DNA from: Ectopseudomonas guguanensis
GTDB taxonomy: Bacteria > Pseudomonadota > Gammaproteobacteria > Pseudomonadales > Pseudomonadaceae
NCBI RefSeq assembly: GCF_900104265.1
Contig: NZ_FNJJ01000009.1
Span: forward strand, 124,001 to 188,000
Direction of reading: 5' to 3'
DNA: 64,000 nt
Of this stretch, positions 30,330 to 39,809 are shown piece after piece. Numbering within the stretch: position 1 is the first letter of the stretch; every line of letters begins with the position of its first letter. Position numbers and translations under genes: made by a program. A model generated the notes under the pieces. The model had not been told where the DNA came from, did no database searches, and saw nothing but the letters and a program-made list of their open reading frames with translations.

Positions 30330-30971
30330 ATGGAACTCTTCCTGCATACAGCGCTGTCATTCCCCACTGCCATCTACAGCTTCCTGCTGTGCGTGGCGGT
30401 CATCTATTGGCTGGTGGTTGCCGCCGGCCTGCTCGAGGTCGATCTGCTCGACATCGAGGCCGACTCGATGATGGACGGCAGCGGCCAGACCGAAGGCCTT
30501 GCCGGCCTGCTCTACAAGCTCAAGCTCGACGGCGTGCCGGTCACCCTGGTGCTGACGCTGCTGTTCTTCTTCGGCTGGTTCATCTGCTACTTCGTCGAAC
30601 TGTGGCTGCTGCGCCACCTGCCGCTGGGCATTCTGCGCTACCCGCTGGGGCTGGTGGTCATCGCTGGCGCCTTCGTGGTGGCAGCGCCTCTGTGCGCAGC
30701 GATCTGCCGGCCGCTACGCCCGCTGTTTCACAAGGTCGAGGCGATCAGCAGCAAATCCGTGCTGGGGCAGGTAGCGGTGGTGCGCAGCGGTCGCGTCACC
30801 GCCAGCCATGGCGAGGCAGTGCTGGAAGATGGCGGCGCCGGTTTGATCCTGCGTGTGCGCGCCGACGAGGCGCTGGGTTTCAAGCGCGGTGACCGTGTGG
30901 TGCTGCTCGAATACCTGGCGGCCGAACACGCCTACCGCATCATTACCGAAGAAGAATTTCGAGGCTCATAG
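30330..30971 (+). CDS. yqiJ: YqiJ-like inner-membrane OB-fold protein
   Basis: A 213-residue protein with about three transmembrane segments (IYSFLLCVAVIYWLVVAAGL, VTLVLTLLFFFGWFICYFVE and LGLVVIAGAFVVAAPLCAA) and a C-terminal OB-fold (about residues 140-210, from SVLGQVAVVRSGRVT to FKRGDRVVLLEYL). This is the DUF1449/YqiJ architecture. In E. coli and relatives YqiJ is paired with the flotillin YqiK, as NfeD proteins pair with flotillins elsewhere, and is thought to help organise membrane microdomains. The flotillin gene follows here after 84 bases, which supports the assignment. Confidence 0.87.
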   Translation: MELFLHTALSFPTAIYSFLLCVAVIYWLVVAAGLLEVDLLDIEADSMMDGSGQTEGLAGLLYKLKLDGVPVTLVLTLLFFFGWFICYFVELWLLRHLPLGILRYPLGLVVIAGAFVVAAPLCAAICRPLRPLFHKVEAISSKSVLGQVAVVRSGRVTASHGEAVLEDGGAGLILRVRADEALGFKRGDRVVLLEYLAAEHAYRIITEEEFRGS

Positions 30972-31055
30972 TCTCTGCCGACAATCCGTACGTAACAGAG
31001 GGCGGGCAGGTTATGCCGAACCTGCCTGCACAACTAGCAAAGGAGTACAGCTGTA

Positions 31056-33101
31056 ATGGAAAACGTCATTCCCTTCATCGTCGGGGCAGGGCTGGTCGTC
31101 CTTTTCGTGATCGCCCTGATCGCCCTGTTCAAGGCCTTCTACATCAAGGTTCCGCAGGGCACCGCGCTGATCGTCAACGACATGAGCTCGACGCCCAAGG
31201 TGCACTTCACCGGGTCCCTGGTGTACCCGGTGATCCACCTCAAGGAGTTCATGAAGATCTCCCTGATCACCCTGGAAGTGGATCGTCGTGGCAAGGACGG
31301 CCTGATCTGCCGCGACAACATGCGTGCCGACATCACCGTGGCCTTCTATCTGCGCGTCAACGAGACCCAGGAAGACGTGCTCAAGGTGGCCAAGGCCATC
31401 GGCGTGGAACGTGCCTCAGACCGCGCGGCGGTCAACGAGTTGTTCAACGCCAAGTTCTCCGAGGCGCTGAAGACCGTCGGCAAGCAGTTCGATTTCGTCC
31501 AGCTATTCGAGAATCGCCAGGAATTCCGTGATCGTATCGTCGAGGTGATCGGCAACGACCTCAACGGCTACGTGCTGGAAGACGTGGCCATCGACTACCT
31601 GGAGCAGACGGCCAAGCATTCGCTGGACCCGAGCAACATCCTCGACGCCGAAGGTATCCGCAAGATCACCGAGCTGACCGCTGCGCAGAACGTCATCACC
31701 AACGAGCTGGAGCGCAACGAAGAGCTGGCGATCAAGAAGAAGAACGTCGAAACCCGTGAGGCGACCCTGGCTCTGGAACGTCAGCAGGCCGATGCCGAGG
31801 CGCGCCAGAAGCGTGAGATCGAAACCATCCGTGCCCGTGAGGAAGCCGAGACGCTGAAGGTCAAGGAAGAAGAGCGTCTGAAGGCCGAGCAGGCACGTAT
31901 CCAGACCCAGGAACAGATCGACATCCGTGAGGAGAATGCTTCTCGCGAAGTCGAAGTGGCGGAGCAGAACCGCGAGCGTGCGGTCACGATCGAGAAGGAA
32001 AAGGTCGTGCGTGCCCAGCAACTGGAAATCGTTGCCCGCGAGCGTGAAGTCGAGCTGCAGCGCATCGAGAAGGAAAAGGCGCTGGAAGAAGAGCGCAAGA
32101 ACATCGCGGCGGTGATTCGCGAGCGTGTGGCGGTCGAGAAGACCGTGGCACAGGAAGAAGAGCGCATCAAGGAAGTGCGTGAAGTCTCCGAGGCCGAGCG
32201 CCTCAAGCAGGTCACCGTGCTCAATGCCCAGGCCGAAGCCGAGCAGGAGCTGGTGCGCCAGGTCAAGCAGGCCGAAGCCGACGAGACCCGTTCCAAGCAC
32301 AAGGCGGTGGAAATCAACACCCTGGCCCAGGCCGAGCTGGAAGCAGCGGCCAAGAGCGCCGAGGCCAAGAAGAAGCTGGCCGAAGGGATCGAAGCTGAGC
32401 GCGCTGCGCCCGGTCTGGCCGACGCCAAGGTGCGTGAAGTCACTGCTGCGGCCAAGGAGAAGGAAGGCCTGGCCGAGGCTCGCGTGCAGGCCGAGCGCCT
32501 GATCGCCGAGGCCAAGGGCGAGCAGGAAAAAGGTCTGGCGCAGGCGCGTGTCATCGAAGCGCAAGCCGCTGCCAAGGAAAAAGACGGCCTGGCCGACGCC
32601 AAGGTGCTGGAAGAGAAGCTCGGTGCCCAGGCGCGTGGTGAAGAACAACTCGGCGCGGCCAAGGCCAAGGCCACCCAGGACCTGGGCCTGGCCGAAGCGC
32701 AGGTGCTGCTGGAGCGCCTGAATGCCGAAGCCGAAGGTCTGGGCAAGAAGTTCGGCGCGCTGGATTCGCTCAGCGACAACGCGCGAGCTCACGAAGAGTT
32801 CCGCATGCAGCTGGAGAAGAGCTTCGAGGAAGCCATGGCCGCCATCGCCGCCAACAAGGACATCGCCAAGGATCAGGCCGAAGTGCTGGCCACCGCGCTG
32901 GCCAAGGCGAAGATCGAGATCGTCGGCGGCGAGGGCGACTTCTTCAACTCCTTCGCCAAGTCGCTGTCGGTGGGCAAGGCCATCGAAGGTGTGGTGGGCA
33001 AGAGCCCGGTGGTGCAGGACGTGCTGTCGCGTCTGCTGGCTGGCAAGGCAGCAGCTGCCGCGCCGGTGGCTGCGCCGAGCGCAGGCCCCGAGCAGGCCTG
33101 A
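31056..33101 (+). CDS. yqiK: Flotillin-like protein YqiK
   Basis: A 681-residue SPFH/band-7 protein. It has an N-terminal membrane helix (VIPFIVGAGLVVLFVIALIA), an SPFH domain (about residues 25-210, with GTALIVNDMSSTPKVHFTGS and VDRRGKDGLICRDNMRADIT) and a very long charged coiled coil rich in Glu-Ala (about 215-600). An Ala-rich tail follows. Such proteins form scaffolds for membrane microdomains and respond to envelope stress. AAAGGAG precedes the ATG. It is longer than the E. coli protein as I remember it, mainly in the coiled coil. Confidence 0.9.
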   Translation: MENVIPFIVGAGLVVLFVIALIALFKAFYIKVPQGTALIVNDMSSTPKVHFTGSLVYPVIHLKEFMKISLITLEVDRRGKDGLICRDNMRADITVAFYLRVNETQEDVLKVAKAIGVERASDRAAVNELFNAKFSEALKTVGKQFDFVQLFENRQEFRDRIVEVIGNDLNGYVLEDVAIDYLEQTAKHSLDPSNILDAEGIRKITELTAAQNVITNELERNEELAIKKKNVETREATLALERQQADAEARQKREIETIRAREEAETLKVKEEERLKAEQARIQTQEQIDIREENASREVEVAEQNRERAVTIEKEKVVRAQQLEIVAREREVELQRIEKEKALEEERKNIAAVIRERVAVEKTVAQEEERIKEVREVSEAERLKQVTVLNAQAEAEQELVRQVKQAEADETRSKHKAVEINTLAQAELEAAAKSAEAKKKLAEGIEAERAAPGLADAKVREVTAAAKEKEGLAEARVQAERLIAEAKGEQEKGLAQARVIEAQAAAKEKDGLADAKVLEEKLGAQARGEEQLGAAKAKATQDLGLAEAQVLLERLNAEAEGLGKKFGALDSLSDNARAHEEFRMQLEKSFEEAMAAIAANKDIAKDQAEVLATALAKAKIEIVGGEGDFFNSFAKSLSVGKAIEGVVGKSPVVQDVLSRLLAGKAAAAAPVAAPSAGPEQA

Positions 33102-33112
33102 GCACCCAGCCT

Positions 33113-33215
33113 GTAGGGTGGGCTTCAGCCCACCAAGCAGGTAGTCGGTAGGGTGGACGACGCGCAGCTTGTCCACGTCGCCAATGGTGGACAAAAACAG
33201 CGTTGTCCACCCTAC
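33113..33215. repeat. GTAGGGTGG-type repeats between yqiK and the ATPase gene
   Basis: GTAGGGTGGGCTTCAGCCCA (33113) is a hairpin. GTAGGGTGGAC (33148-33158) and GTCCACCCTAC (33205-33215) form inverted ends around a 46-base centre that itself holds GTCCAC and GTGGAC. They lie in the largest gap (216 bp) of the island, and together with the hairpin-rich stretch that follows may end or slow transcription there. No ORF in the gap looks coding. Confidence 0.75.
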
Positions 33216-33317
33216 CGGTGGGAGGGGCTTTAGCCGCGAGCCTCCCGCGTTTTTTCAGAGCCCTCGCCCTGCTGAGCGGGCGAGGGTGCTCGATGCCGCC
33301 TATCCAGGAAGAACACG

Positions 33318-36300
33318 ATGTCGGACGCACAGACACAGGACGTATTGGACAAGGCCGTCGCCGAAGGCGGCGCCTACGAGGTGCTGCAGCGGCGCCTGCA
33401 GGAGCAGGGCCAGCGCCTGCGCAGGTTGACCGAAACGCTCAACGGCCAGCGCCTGGCCGAGTTCGGCAGCAGCGCCATGGAAGCCATCGGTCGGGTACGC
33501 ATCCGCACCGAGAACAACTGCATCGCCCGCGATATCGTCCAGGTCGGCGAGTGCCTGCTGTTCGGCTACAACGTGTTCCTCGGCCTGAAGAAGGAAACCA
33601 GCGTCGCCGACGTGTTCTCCCTCTACCGGCTGGTCGAGGGGCCTGAAGGCTATGAGGCCGAGCCGGTGCCGCTGGAGGGCAGCTTCCTCGCTCAGGCCAG
33701 TTTCGTTGCCGACTTCAACGAGCTGTATACCTACTACAAGAACACCCGCCTGCTGCAACTGGCCATTCGCGACGGCAAGCTGCTGGCGAGTTTCCAGATC
33801 GGTGAGCGGGTCAGTGACATCCGCGTGTTCCGCTGGTCGATCTCGGTCGATGGGCGCGAAGTGCGCTACATCGACAACCGCGGCGAGCGCGATATCGCGC
33901 TGCCGGCGCCGTTCGACTTCGAATGGCAGAAGACCTCCCGCGAGATGGTGGTCGCCGGCCGCCATCCGCACATGAACATTCTCGACACGGTGTTCGTCGA
34001 AACCGTCGGTGGTGACCTCACCATCAAGGTCGAGAACAACACCCAGGACGGCCTGGGCATCTACCGCGAGCCGGTGGTGGACAAGACCCAGTCGCTGGAC
34101 GACGCGCAGATCGAATACGCCCGCCTGGGCAGCCTGATCCTGCTGAAGATCCTGCCTTACCGCGAGGAGCAGTGGCGCTACCTGGTGTTCAACAGCCTGA
34201 CCAATCAGGTCGAGCGCATCGACGCCATCGGCCTGGCCTGCGTGCAGCTGCCGGAGGATCACGGCATCATCTTCCCCGGCGGCTACTACCTGCAGAGCGG
34301 GCAGTACAAGACCTTCGAGCAGCCCATGGGCGGCATGCGCTTCAAGCGCTCGGTGCGTTCGCCCAATGGCGAGGACGTGCAGTACATCTTCTACCACCCG
34401 GAAGAAGGCCGTTCGGCGCTGTTCACCTACAACATGATCAACCGACAGCTGCACAACCCGATCTTCGGCCACGGCTACGCGCGCCTGGAGGACGGGCGCA
34501 TGGTGATATTCGCCGCCGAGGGCAGCGAGCCGACGCGCATCCACCCCATGCAGATCTGGCAGACACCGTTCGAAAGCGAGGATTATGCTGCCCGTCAGCC
34601 GGCGCGCAGCGGCTTCTTCGGGCGTATCGGCAATGCCGAGCTGGTGCGCGGCGTGTCCGATCTGCTCAACCTCAGCCGCGAGATCGACAGCCGCGAAGTG
34701 TCGGTGGCGCGCTACACCCAGCTGTGCCAGAACACCCGTCGCCTGTTCGACGTCTACCATTGGCTGGATGATGCCCAGTGCGCCGAGCTGGCGCCGCTGT
34801 TGCGCGAGATCGCTGCCACTGGCGAGCTGGTGCTCGACGAATTCGAGAAGGTCGAGAGCATCCGCCAACAATCGGCGCGCGCCATGGCCGAGGCCGAAAC
34901 GCGGCAGAAGAGCCTGCTCTCAGGCCTGCTGGTGGACAGCTTTGACGAGGTGCAGCACTTCGTCGAGGCACTGAATGCCATCACCGCCCAGCGTGGCCAG
35001 TTGCTGACCATCCGCGACTATCGCTACATCGACGTGGCGCGCATCGATGCCATGGAGGCCGAGCTACTCGCAGCACAGGAGCGCGTGGCCACCGCCACCT
35101 CCACCTTCCTCGCCAGCGACGCCGCGCTGCAGCCCTACGTGCAGCGCCTGGGCGAGCTGGACGCGCTGGCGCAGAAGGCCGAGAGCGTCACCCAGCTCAA
35201 CGAGCCGCTGTCCGAGATGCAGGCCATGGCCGGCAATCTCGACATGCTGTCGAGCCTGATGGCGTCGCTGAAGATCGACGACGCCACTCAGCGCACAGCC
35301 ATCGTCGAGTCGATTTCCGAGGTCTATGCCCACCTCAACCAGGCCAAGGCGCGTGCCGAACAGAGGCGCAAGGGCCTGGGCTCGGCCGAGACCGTGGCGC
35401 AGTTCGGCGCCCAGTTCAAACTGTTCGGCCAGGGCATCACCAACGCCCTGGCGCTGGCCCAGGACCCGGAGAAGTGCGACGAGCAGCTGTCGCGTCTGCT
35501 GGTGCAGCTCGAAGAGCTGGAAAGCCAGTTCGGTGACCACGAGCAGTTCCTCAGCGACATTCTCGGCAAGCGTGAAGAGCTGCTGGAAACCTTCGAGTCG
35601 CACAAGCAGAGCCTGCTCGACGACCGCCAGCGCCGCGCCCAGGGCGTGCTCGACGCCGCCCAGCGCATCCTCGACAGCCTCGGTCGGCGCACCGCGCGCC
35701 TGACCCAGATGGAGGAGCTCAACGCCTTCTTCGCCGCCGACCCGCTGATCCTCAAGCTGCGCGAGATGGCCGAGCGCCTGCGTGAGCTGAAAGACAGCGT
35801 CAAGGCCGATGATGTCGAGGCGCGCCTGAAGGCTGCACGTGACCAGGCGGTGCGTGCCCTGCGCGACAAGAGCGAGCTGTTCGAGGAAGGCGGCAACGTC
35901 ATCAAGCTCGGCCCGCGCCACCGCTTCAGCGTCAACACCCAGGAACTCGACCTGACCCTGATGCCGCGCGGTGATCAGCTCTATCTGCACCTGACCGGCA
36001 CCGATTTCCTCGAACCGCTGCGCGACGAGACCCTGGAAGGTCTGCGTGATTACTGGCAGGTGTCGCTGGAGTCCGAATCGCCCTCGCTGTACCGCGCCGA
36101 ATACCTCGCCGGCCTGGTGCTCGACGCCGCCGTGGCGGGCCGTGAAGGCCTCACCCTCGATCTGCTCAAGACCCACCTGGCGCAGCCGGAAACCCTGACT
36201 CGCCTGATTCGCGACTTCGCTGCACCACGCTACAAGGATGGCTTTGAAAAGGGCATCCATGACCATGACGCGGCACTGATCCTCGCCCAGTTGCTGCCGC

Positions 36301-38558
36301 TGCGCGAAAGCGCCGGGCTGCTGCGTTATGCACCGGCGGCGCGGGGTTTTGCCGCACTGTTCTGGAACCGCTGGGGGCAGGACATCGAGGCCGAGCTGTG
36401 GCCGGAGCGGGCGCGCAGCAGCCTGCACCTGCGCCAGTTGTTCGGCAGCGAGGACGGCGTGCAGCGCCTGCGCGAAGAGATCGATGCAGCCATGCAGCGC
36501 TTCCTCGCTCAGCATCCGTTGCCGGTGGACGCCGCACAGCGCCAGGCCGCTGCCGCCTATCTGGTGGAGGAACTGGCAGCCAAGCCGGTCGAATTCAGCT
36601 TCAGCAAGTACGCCCGGCAACTGCTCGACACCCTGCAGCAGCGCATGCAGGCCAGCCATGTCTGGGACGACTACCGCACCGCGCTGGACAACCTGCGTGG
36701 CCGCCCGGTGCAGCGCTGGTCGCTGGCGCAGACCTGGTTCGACGGCCTGTGCGCGCAGGACGCCGCCATGAATGAGCTGGCCGACTACGTGCCCGAGGCG
36801 ATCGCCGTCAGCCTGCTGGATGAGGAATTTCCGCGGCGTTTCACCGAGGTCGATCTGCGTTTCACTGTCAGCGGCCTGCTCGGCGATCATCCGCGTGTGC
36901 AGGACGGCACCCTGCTGTTGGCCATCGACGATTACTTCGCCCGCCTGCAGCAACACCTGGATCACTTCGTACCGCAGCTGCAGCGTTACCAGGCACTGCG
37001 CCAAGAGGTCATCAACCGCGAGCGCGATGCGCTGCGCCTGAGCGAATTCAAGCCGCGGCCGTTGTCTTCCTTCGTGCGCAACAAGCTGATCAACGATGTG
37101 TACCTGGGCTTCATCGGCGACAACCTGGCCAAGCAGATGGGCACCGCCGGCGAGAACAAGCGCACCGACCTGATGGGCCTGTTGATGCTCATCTCGCCGC
37201 CCGGCTACGGTAAGACCACGCTGATGGAATACGTGGCGCACCGCCTCGGCCTGATCTTCATGAAGGTCAACGGTCCGGCCCTCGGTCACGAGGTGCGTTC
37301 GGTGGACCCTGCGCAGGCGCCGGACGCCACCTCGCGCCAGGAGCTGGAAAAGCTCAACCTGGCGCTGGAGATGGGCAACAACGTGATGCTCTATGTCGAC
37401 GACATCCAGCACACGCACCCCGAGTTCCTGCAGAAGTTCATCTCGCTGTGCGACGGCACGCGGCGCATCGAAGGCGTGTGGAAGGGCAAGACCAAGACCT
37501 ACGACATGCGCGGCAAGAAGTTCTGCGTGGTGATGAGCGGCAACCCGTACACCGAGTCCGGCGACGTGTTCAAGATTCCCGACATGCTCGCCAACCGTGC
37601 CGACATCTACAACCTCGGCGACACCCTGGGCGGCATGCAGGAAGCCTTCGCGCTGTCCTACATCGAAAACAGCCTGACTTCCAACCCGGTGCTGGCGCCG
37701 CTGGCCACCCGCGACATGGCCGACGTCTATCGCTTCGTCGCCAAGGCCGAGGGCAAGCCGTTCTCTGCCAACGAGCTGAGCCATACCTACAGCGCCGCCG
37801 AGATCAACGAGATCACCTCGACCCTGCAGCGCCTGATGCAGGTGCGCGACGTGGTCGGCCGGGTCAACCAGCAGTACATCGTCAGCGCCGCGCAGGCCGA
37901 CAGTTACCGCACCGAGCCGCCGTTCAAGCTGCAGGGCAGCTACCGCAACATGAACAAGATGGCCGAGAAGATCAGCTCGGTGATGAACGATGCCGAGCTG
38001 CTGCAACTGATCGCCGACCACTATCAGGGGGAGTCGCAGCTGCTCACCGCTGGCGCCGAGGAGAACCTGCTCAAGCTCGCCGAATTGCGCGGCAACATGA
38101 CGCCCGAGCAGGCCGAGCGCTGGGCGCAGATCAAGCGCGATTTCATGCGCAACAAGGCCATGGGCGGTAGCGATACGGACGTTGGCGGGCGTGTGGTGGC
38201 GCAGCTCAATGACCTGGTCGAGAGCGTGCGCGGCCTGGGCGCTGCCGGCAAGCCGACCAGCGAGGCGCCGGGCATCCCCTGGGAGCAGTTGCTGGCCGGC
38301 TTGGACAACCTCGGCAAACTGCGCCCGCAGGTGGAGGTGGTTGCGCCGCCACAGCCGGGCACGCAAAAATTGCTCGAAAGCCTGGCCGATAGCCTGGAAA
38401 ACAGCTTCCTGCCGCTGATCAGGGCGATGGACAAGAAGATCGACATCGATTTGCGCACGCACAACCGCATGCTGGAAATCTCCGCCCAGCTGCGTGATCT
38501 CGGCACGCTGCTCGGCCAGGAGCGGCGCAGCGATGCCGCGGACGACGAGGCGCCGTGA
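33318..38558 (+). CDS. Giant DUF3686/AAA ATPase
   Basis: A 1746-residue protein, often annotated as a DNA repair ATPase. The N-terminal part (about residues 40-480) is the DUF3686-type beta-rich domain with LNGQRLAEFGSSAMEAIGRV and RTENNCIARDIVQVGECLLF. Residues about 490-880 are largely helical or coiled coil. The AAA module is near the C-terminus: Walker A SPPGYGKT starting at 1293 (Ser instead of the usual first Gly) and Walker B MLYVDDIQ (Asp 1361-1362), with the sensor-like MSGNPYTESGDVFKIPD. No nuclease or helicase motif is visible, so the DNA-repair label is unproven. A remodelling role in the membrane-stress island is an equally good guess. The rhomboid gene overlaps its stop. Confidence 0.85.
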   Translation: MSDAQTQDVLDKAVAEGGAYEVLQRRLQEQGQRLRRLTETLNGQRLAEFGSSAMEAIGRVRIRTENNCIARDIVQVGECLLFGYNVFLGLKKETSVADVFSLYRLVEGPEGYEAEPVPLEGSFLAQASFVADFNELYTYYKNTRLLQLAIRDGKLLASFQIGERVSDIRVFRWSISVDGREVRYIDNRGERDIALPAPFDFEWQKTSREMVVAGRHPHMNILDTVFVETVGGDLTIKVENNTQDGLGIYREPVVDKTQSLDDAQIEYARLGSLILLKILPYREEQWRYLVFNSLTNQVERIDAIGLACVQLPEDHGIIFPGGYYLQSGQYKTFEQPMGGMRFKRSVRSPNGEDVQYIFYHPEEGRSALFTYNMINRQLHNPIFGHGYARLEDGRMVIFAAEGSEPTRIHPMQIWQTPFESEDYAARQPARSGFFGRIGNAELVRGVSDLLNLSREIDSREVSVARYTQLCQNTRRLFDVYHWLDDAQCAELAPLLREIAATGELVLDEFEKVESIRQQSARAMAEAETRQKSLLSGLLVDSFDEVQHFVEALNAITAQRGQLLTIRDYRYIDVARIDAMEAELLAAQERVATATSTFLASDAALQPYVQRLGELDALAQKAESVTQLNEPLSEMQAMAGNLDMLSSLMASLKIDDATQRTAIVESISEVYAHLNQAKARAEQRRKGLGSAETVAQFGAQFKLFGQGITNALALAQDPEKCDEQLSRLLVQLEELESQFGDHEQFLSDILGKREELLETFESHKQSLLDDRQRRAQGVLDAAQRILDSLGRRTARLTQMEELNAFFAADPLILKLREMAERLRELKDSVKADDVEARLKAARDQAVRALRDKSELFEEGGNVIKLGPRHRFSVNTQELDLTLMPRGDQLYLHLTGTDFLEPLRDETLEGLRDYWQVSLESESPSLYRAEYLAGLVLDAAVAGREGLTLDLLKTHLAQPETLTRLIRDFAAPRYKDGFEKGIHDHDAALILAQLLPLRESAGLLRYAPAARGFAALFWNRWGQDIEAELWPERARSSLHLRQLFGSEDGVQRLREEIDAAMQRFLAQHPLPVDAAQRQAAAAYLVEELAAKPVEFSFSKYARQLLDTLQQRMQASHVWDDYRTALDNLRGRPVQRWSLAQTWFDGLCAQDAAMNELADYVPEAIAVSLLDEEFPRRFTEVDLRFTVSGLLGDHPRVQDGTLLLAIDDYFARLQQHLDHFVPQLQRYQALRQEVINRERDALRLSEFKPRPLSSFVRNKLINDVYLGFIGDNLAKQMGTAGENKRTDLMGLLMLISPPGYGKTTLMEYVAHRLGLIFMKVNGPALGHEVRSVDPAQAPDATSRQELEKLNLALEMGNNVMLYVDDIQHTHPEFLQKFISLCDGTRRIEGVWKGKTKTYDMRGKKFCVVMSGNPYTESGDVFKIPDMLANRADIYNLGDTLGGMQEAFALSYIENSLTSNPVLAPLATRDMADVYRFVAKAEGKPFSANELSHTYSAAEINEITSTLQRLMQVRDVVGRVNQQYIVSAAQADSYRTEPPFKLQGSYRNMNKMAEKISSVMNDAELLQLIADHYQGESQLLTAGAEENLLKLAELRGNMTPEQAERWAQIKRDFMRNKAMGGSDTDVGGRVVAQLNDLVESVRGLGAAGKPTSEAPGIPWEQLLAGLDNLGKLRPQVEVVAPPQPGTQKLLESLADSLENSFLPLIRAMDKKIDIDLRTHNRMLEISAQLRDLGTLLGQERRSDAADDEAP

Positions 38559-39106
38559 GGCGAGGCTGGCTGGTCGAGTTGCGCCCGCTGATAGTGATCA
38601 GCGGCGCGATGCTGCTGGTGCAACTGGTCAATGGCGCCCTCGGCGGCGCCTTGAATCGCTGGGGCCTGGTGCCCCGGCATATCGAGGCGCTGCCGGGCAT
38701 TTTCCTTGCGCCCTGGCTGCATGGCAGTTGGGCGCATCTGCTCAGCAACCTCAGCGGCCTGCTGGTGCTCGGTAGCCTGGTGCTGCTGCGCTCGCGCCGC
38801 GATTTCTTCTTCGCCAGTGCCTTCATCATCATCGGTAGCGGGATGCTGGTCTGGCTGTTCGGGCGTACCGGCCTGCACGTCGGTGCCAGCGGCTGGCTGT
38901 TCGGCTTCTGGGGGCTTCTACTGGCGCGGGCCTGGTTCGAGCGCAGCCTGCTCGACCTGTTGCTGGCGGTGCTGGTGTTCTTCCTCTACGGCGGCTGGTT
39001 CTTCGGCCTGCTGCCGCGTGCAGGCGTTTCCTTCGAATACCACCTGGCCGGCGCTTTCTGCGGTGTGCTGTACGCTGCGCTGACTCGTCGCCGCACTCAA
39101 CGATGA
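38555..39106 (+). CDS. Rhomboid-family intramembrane serine protease
   Basis: A 183-residue membrane protein with the full rhomboid active site: H56-x4-H61-x3-N65 in LHGSWAHLLSN, the catalytic Ser112 in GASG, and His163 in FEYHLAGAF, with the same spacing as GlpG in the first motif. It is shorter than GlpG, with no cytoplasmic N-terminal domain. It starts at a GTG in a four-base overlap with the stop of the ATPase gene, so it is translationally coupled to it. It probably cleaves a membrane protein, perhaps an anchored member of the same system; the substrate is unknown. Confidence 0.87.
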   Translation: MRRGWLVELRPLIVISGAMLLVQLVNGALGGALNRWGLVPRHIEALPGIFLAPWLHGSWAHLLSNLSGLLVLGSLVLLRSRRDFFFASAFIIIGSGMLVWLFGRTGLHVGASGWLFGFWGLLLARAWFERSLLDLLLAVLVFFLYGGWFFGLLPRAGVSFEYHLAGAFCGVLYAALTRRRTQR

Positions 39107-39119
39107 AAAGGGACTTTTA

Positions 39120-39809
39120 ATGGATTTCAATCGCCTCGATCAGCAACTGCGTGACAGTTTGGCCGACCTGCGTCTGAGCAACGAGGAACGCGACGAGCTG
39201 CGCCAGCTGGGCAGCGAGCTGAGTAGCGATCAGGTGCGCTTCATGCGCAACCGCGCCTTCGCCCTGGCCCGTGAGCTGATGCGTGAGCCGGCCAACATCG
39301 AACCGGTGCTGAAGTGGCTGGAGCAGGTGATCAAGACCCTCGACAGCGTCGGTAGCGCGCCCCGCGTGGAACATGCCAGCGCTCACTTCAGCCCGGGCGA
39401 GAGCTGCCGGCGCAAGATTCGCGAGCTGTGCCGCCAGGCGCGCAGCAGCGTGGATATCTGCGTCTACACCATCTCCGACGATCAGCTCAGCGAGGAAGTG
39501 CTCGCCTGTCATCAGCGCGGCATTGCCGTGCGGGTGATCACCGACAACGAAAAGCAGTTCGACGAGGGCAGCGATATCCAGTGGCTGCGCGACAAGGGCG
39601 TGCCGCTGCGCATCGATGCCGGGCCCTTCCACATGCATCACAAGTTCGCCCTGTTCGACGGGCGCCTGCTGCTCAACGGCAGCTTCAACTGGACGCGCAG
39701 CGCCACCACCAGCAACGAGGAAAACCTCCTGGTGATCGATCATCCGCAGCTGGTCGCGGCCTATGGCCGTGAATTCGACGCGCTCTGGGCGCGCTACGCA
39801 GGCAACTGA
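39120..39809 (+). CDS. Phospholipase D-like nuclease (single HKD)
   Basis: A 229-residue protein. The C-terminal half is a single-HKD phospholipase-D domain of the Nuc/mitochondrial-PLD type: H173-x-K175-x4-D180 in HMHHKFALFDG, followed by GSFNWTRSATTSNEENLLV. Single-HKD proteins act as dimers and are nucleases or cardiolipin hydrolases. The N-terminal 90 residues are helical (DQQLRDSLADLRLSNEERDE) and may mediate contacts. There is no signal peptide, so it is cytoplasmic. It lies 13 bases after the rhomboid gene, and its stop shares one base with the next start. Confidence 0.88.
   Translation: MDFNRLDQQLRDSLADLRLSNEERDELRQLGSELSSDQVRFMRNRAFALARELMREPANIEPVLKWLEQVIKTLDSVGSAPRVEHASAHFSPGESCRRKIRELCRQARSSVDICVYTISDDQLSEEVLACHQRGIAVRVITDNEKQFDEGSDIQWLRDKGVPLRIDAGPFHMHHKFALFDGRLLLNGSFNWTRSATTSNEENLLVIDHPQLVAAYGREFDALWARYAGN

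Noticed and set aside
36166..36537. Arg/Pro-rich ORFs inside the giant ATPase gene
   Set aside because: They are out-of-frame readings of the ATPase coding sequence, with no start signal of their own.
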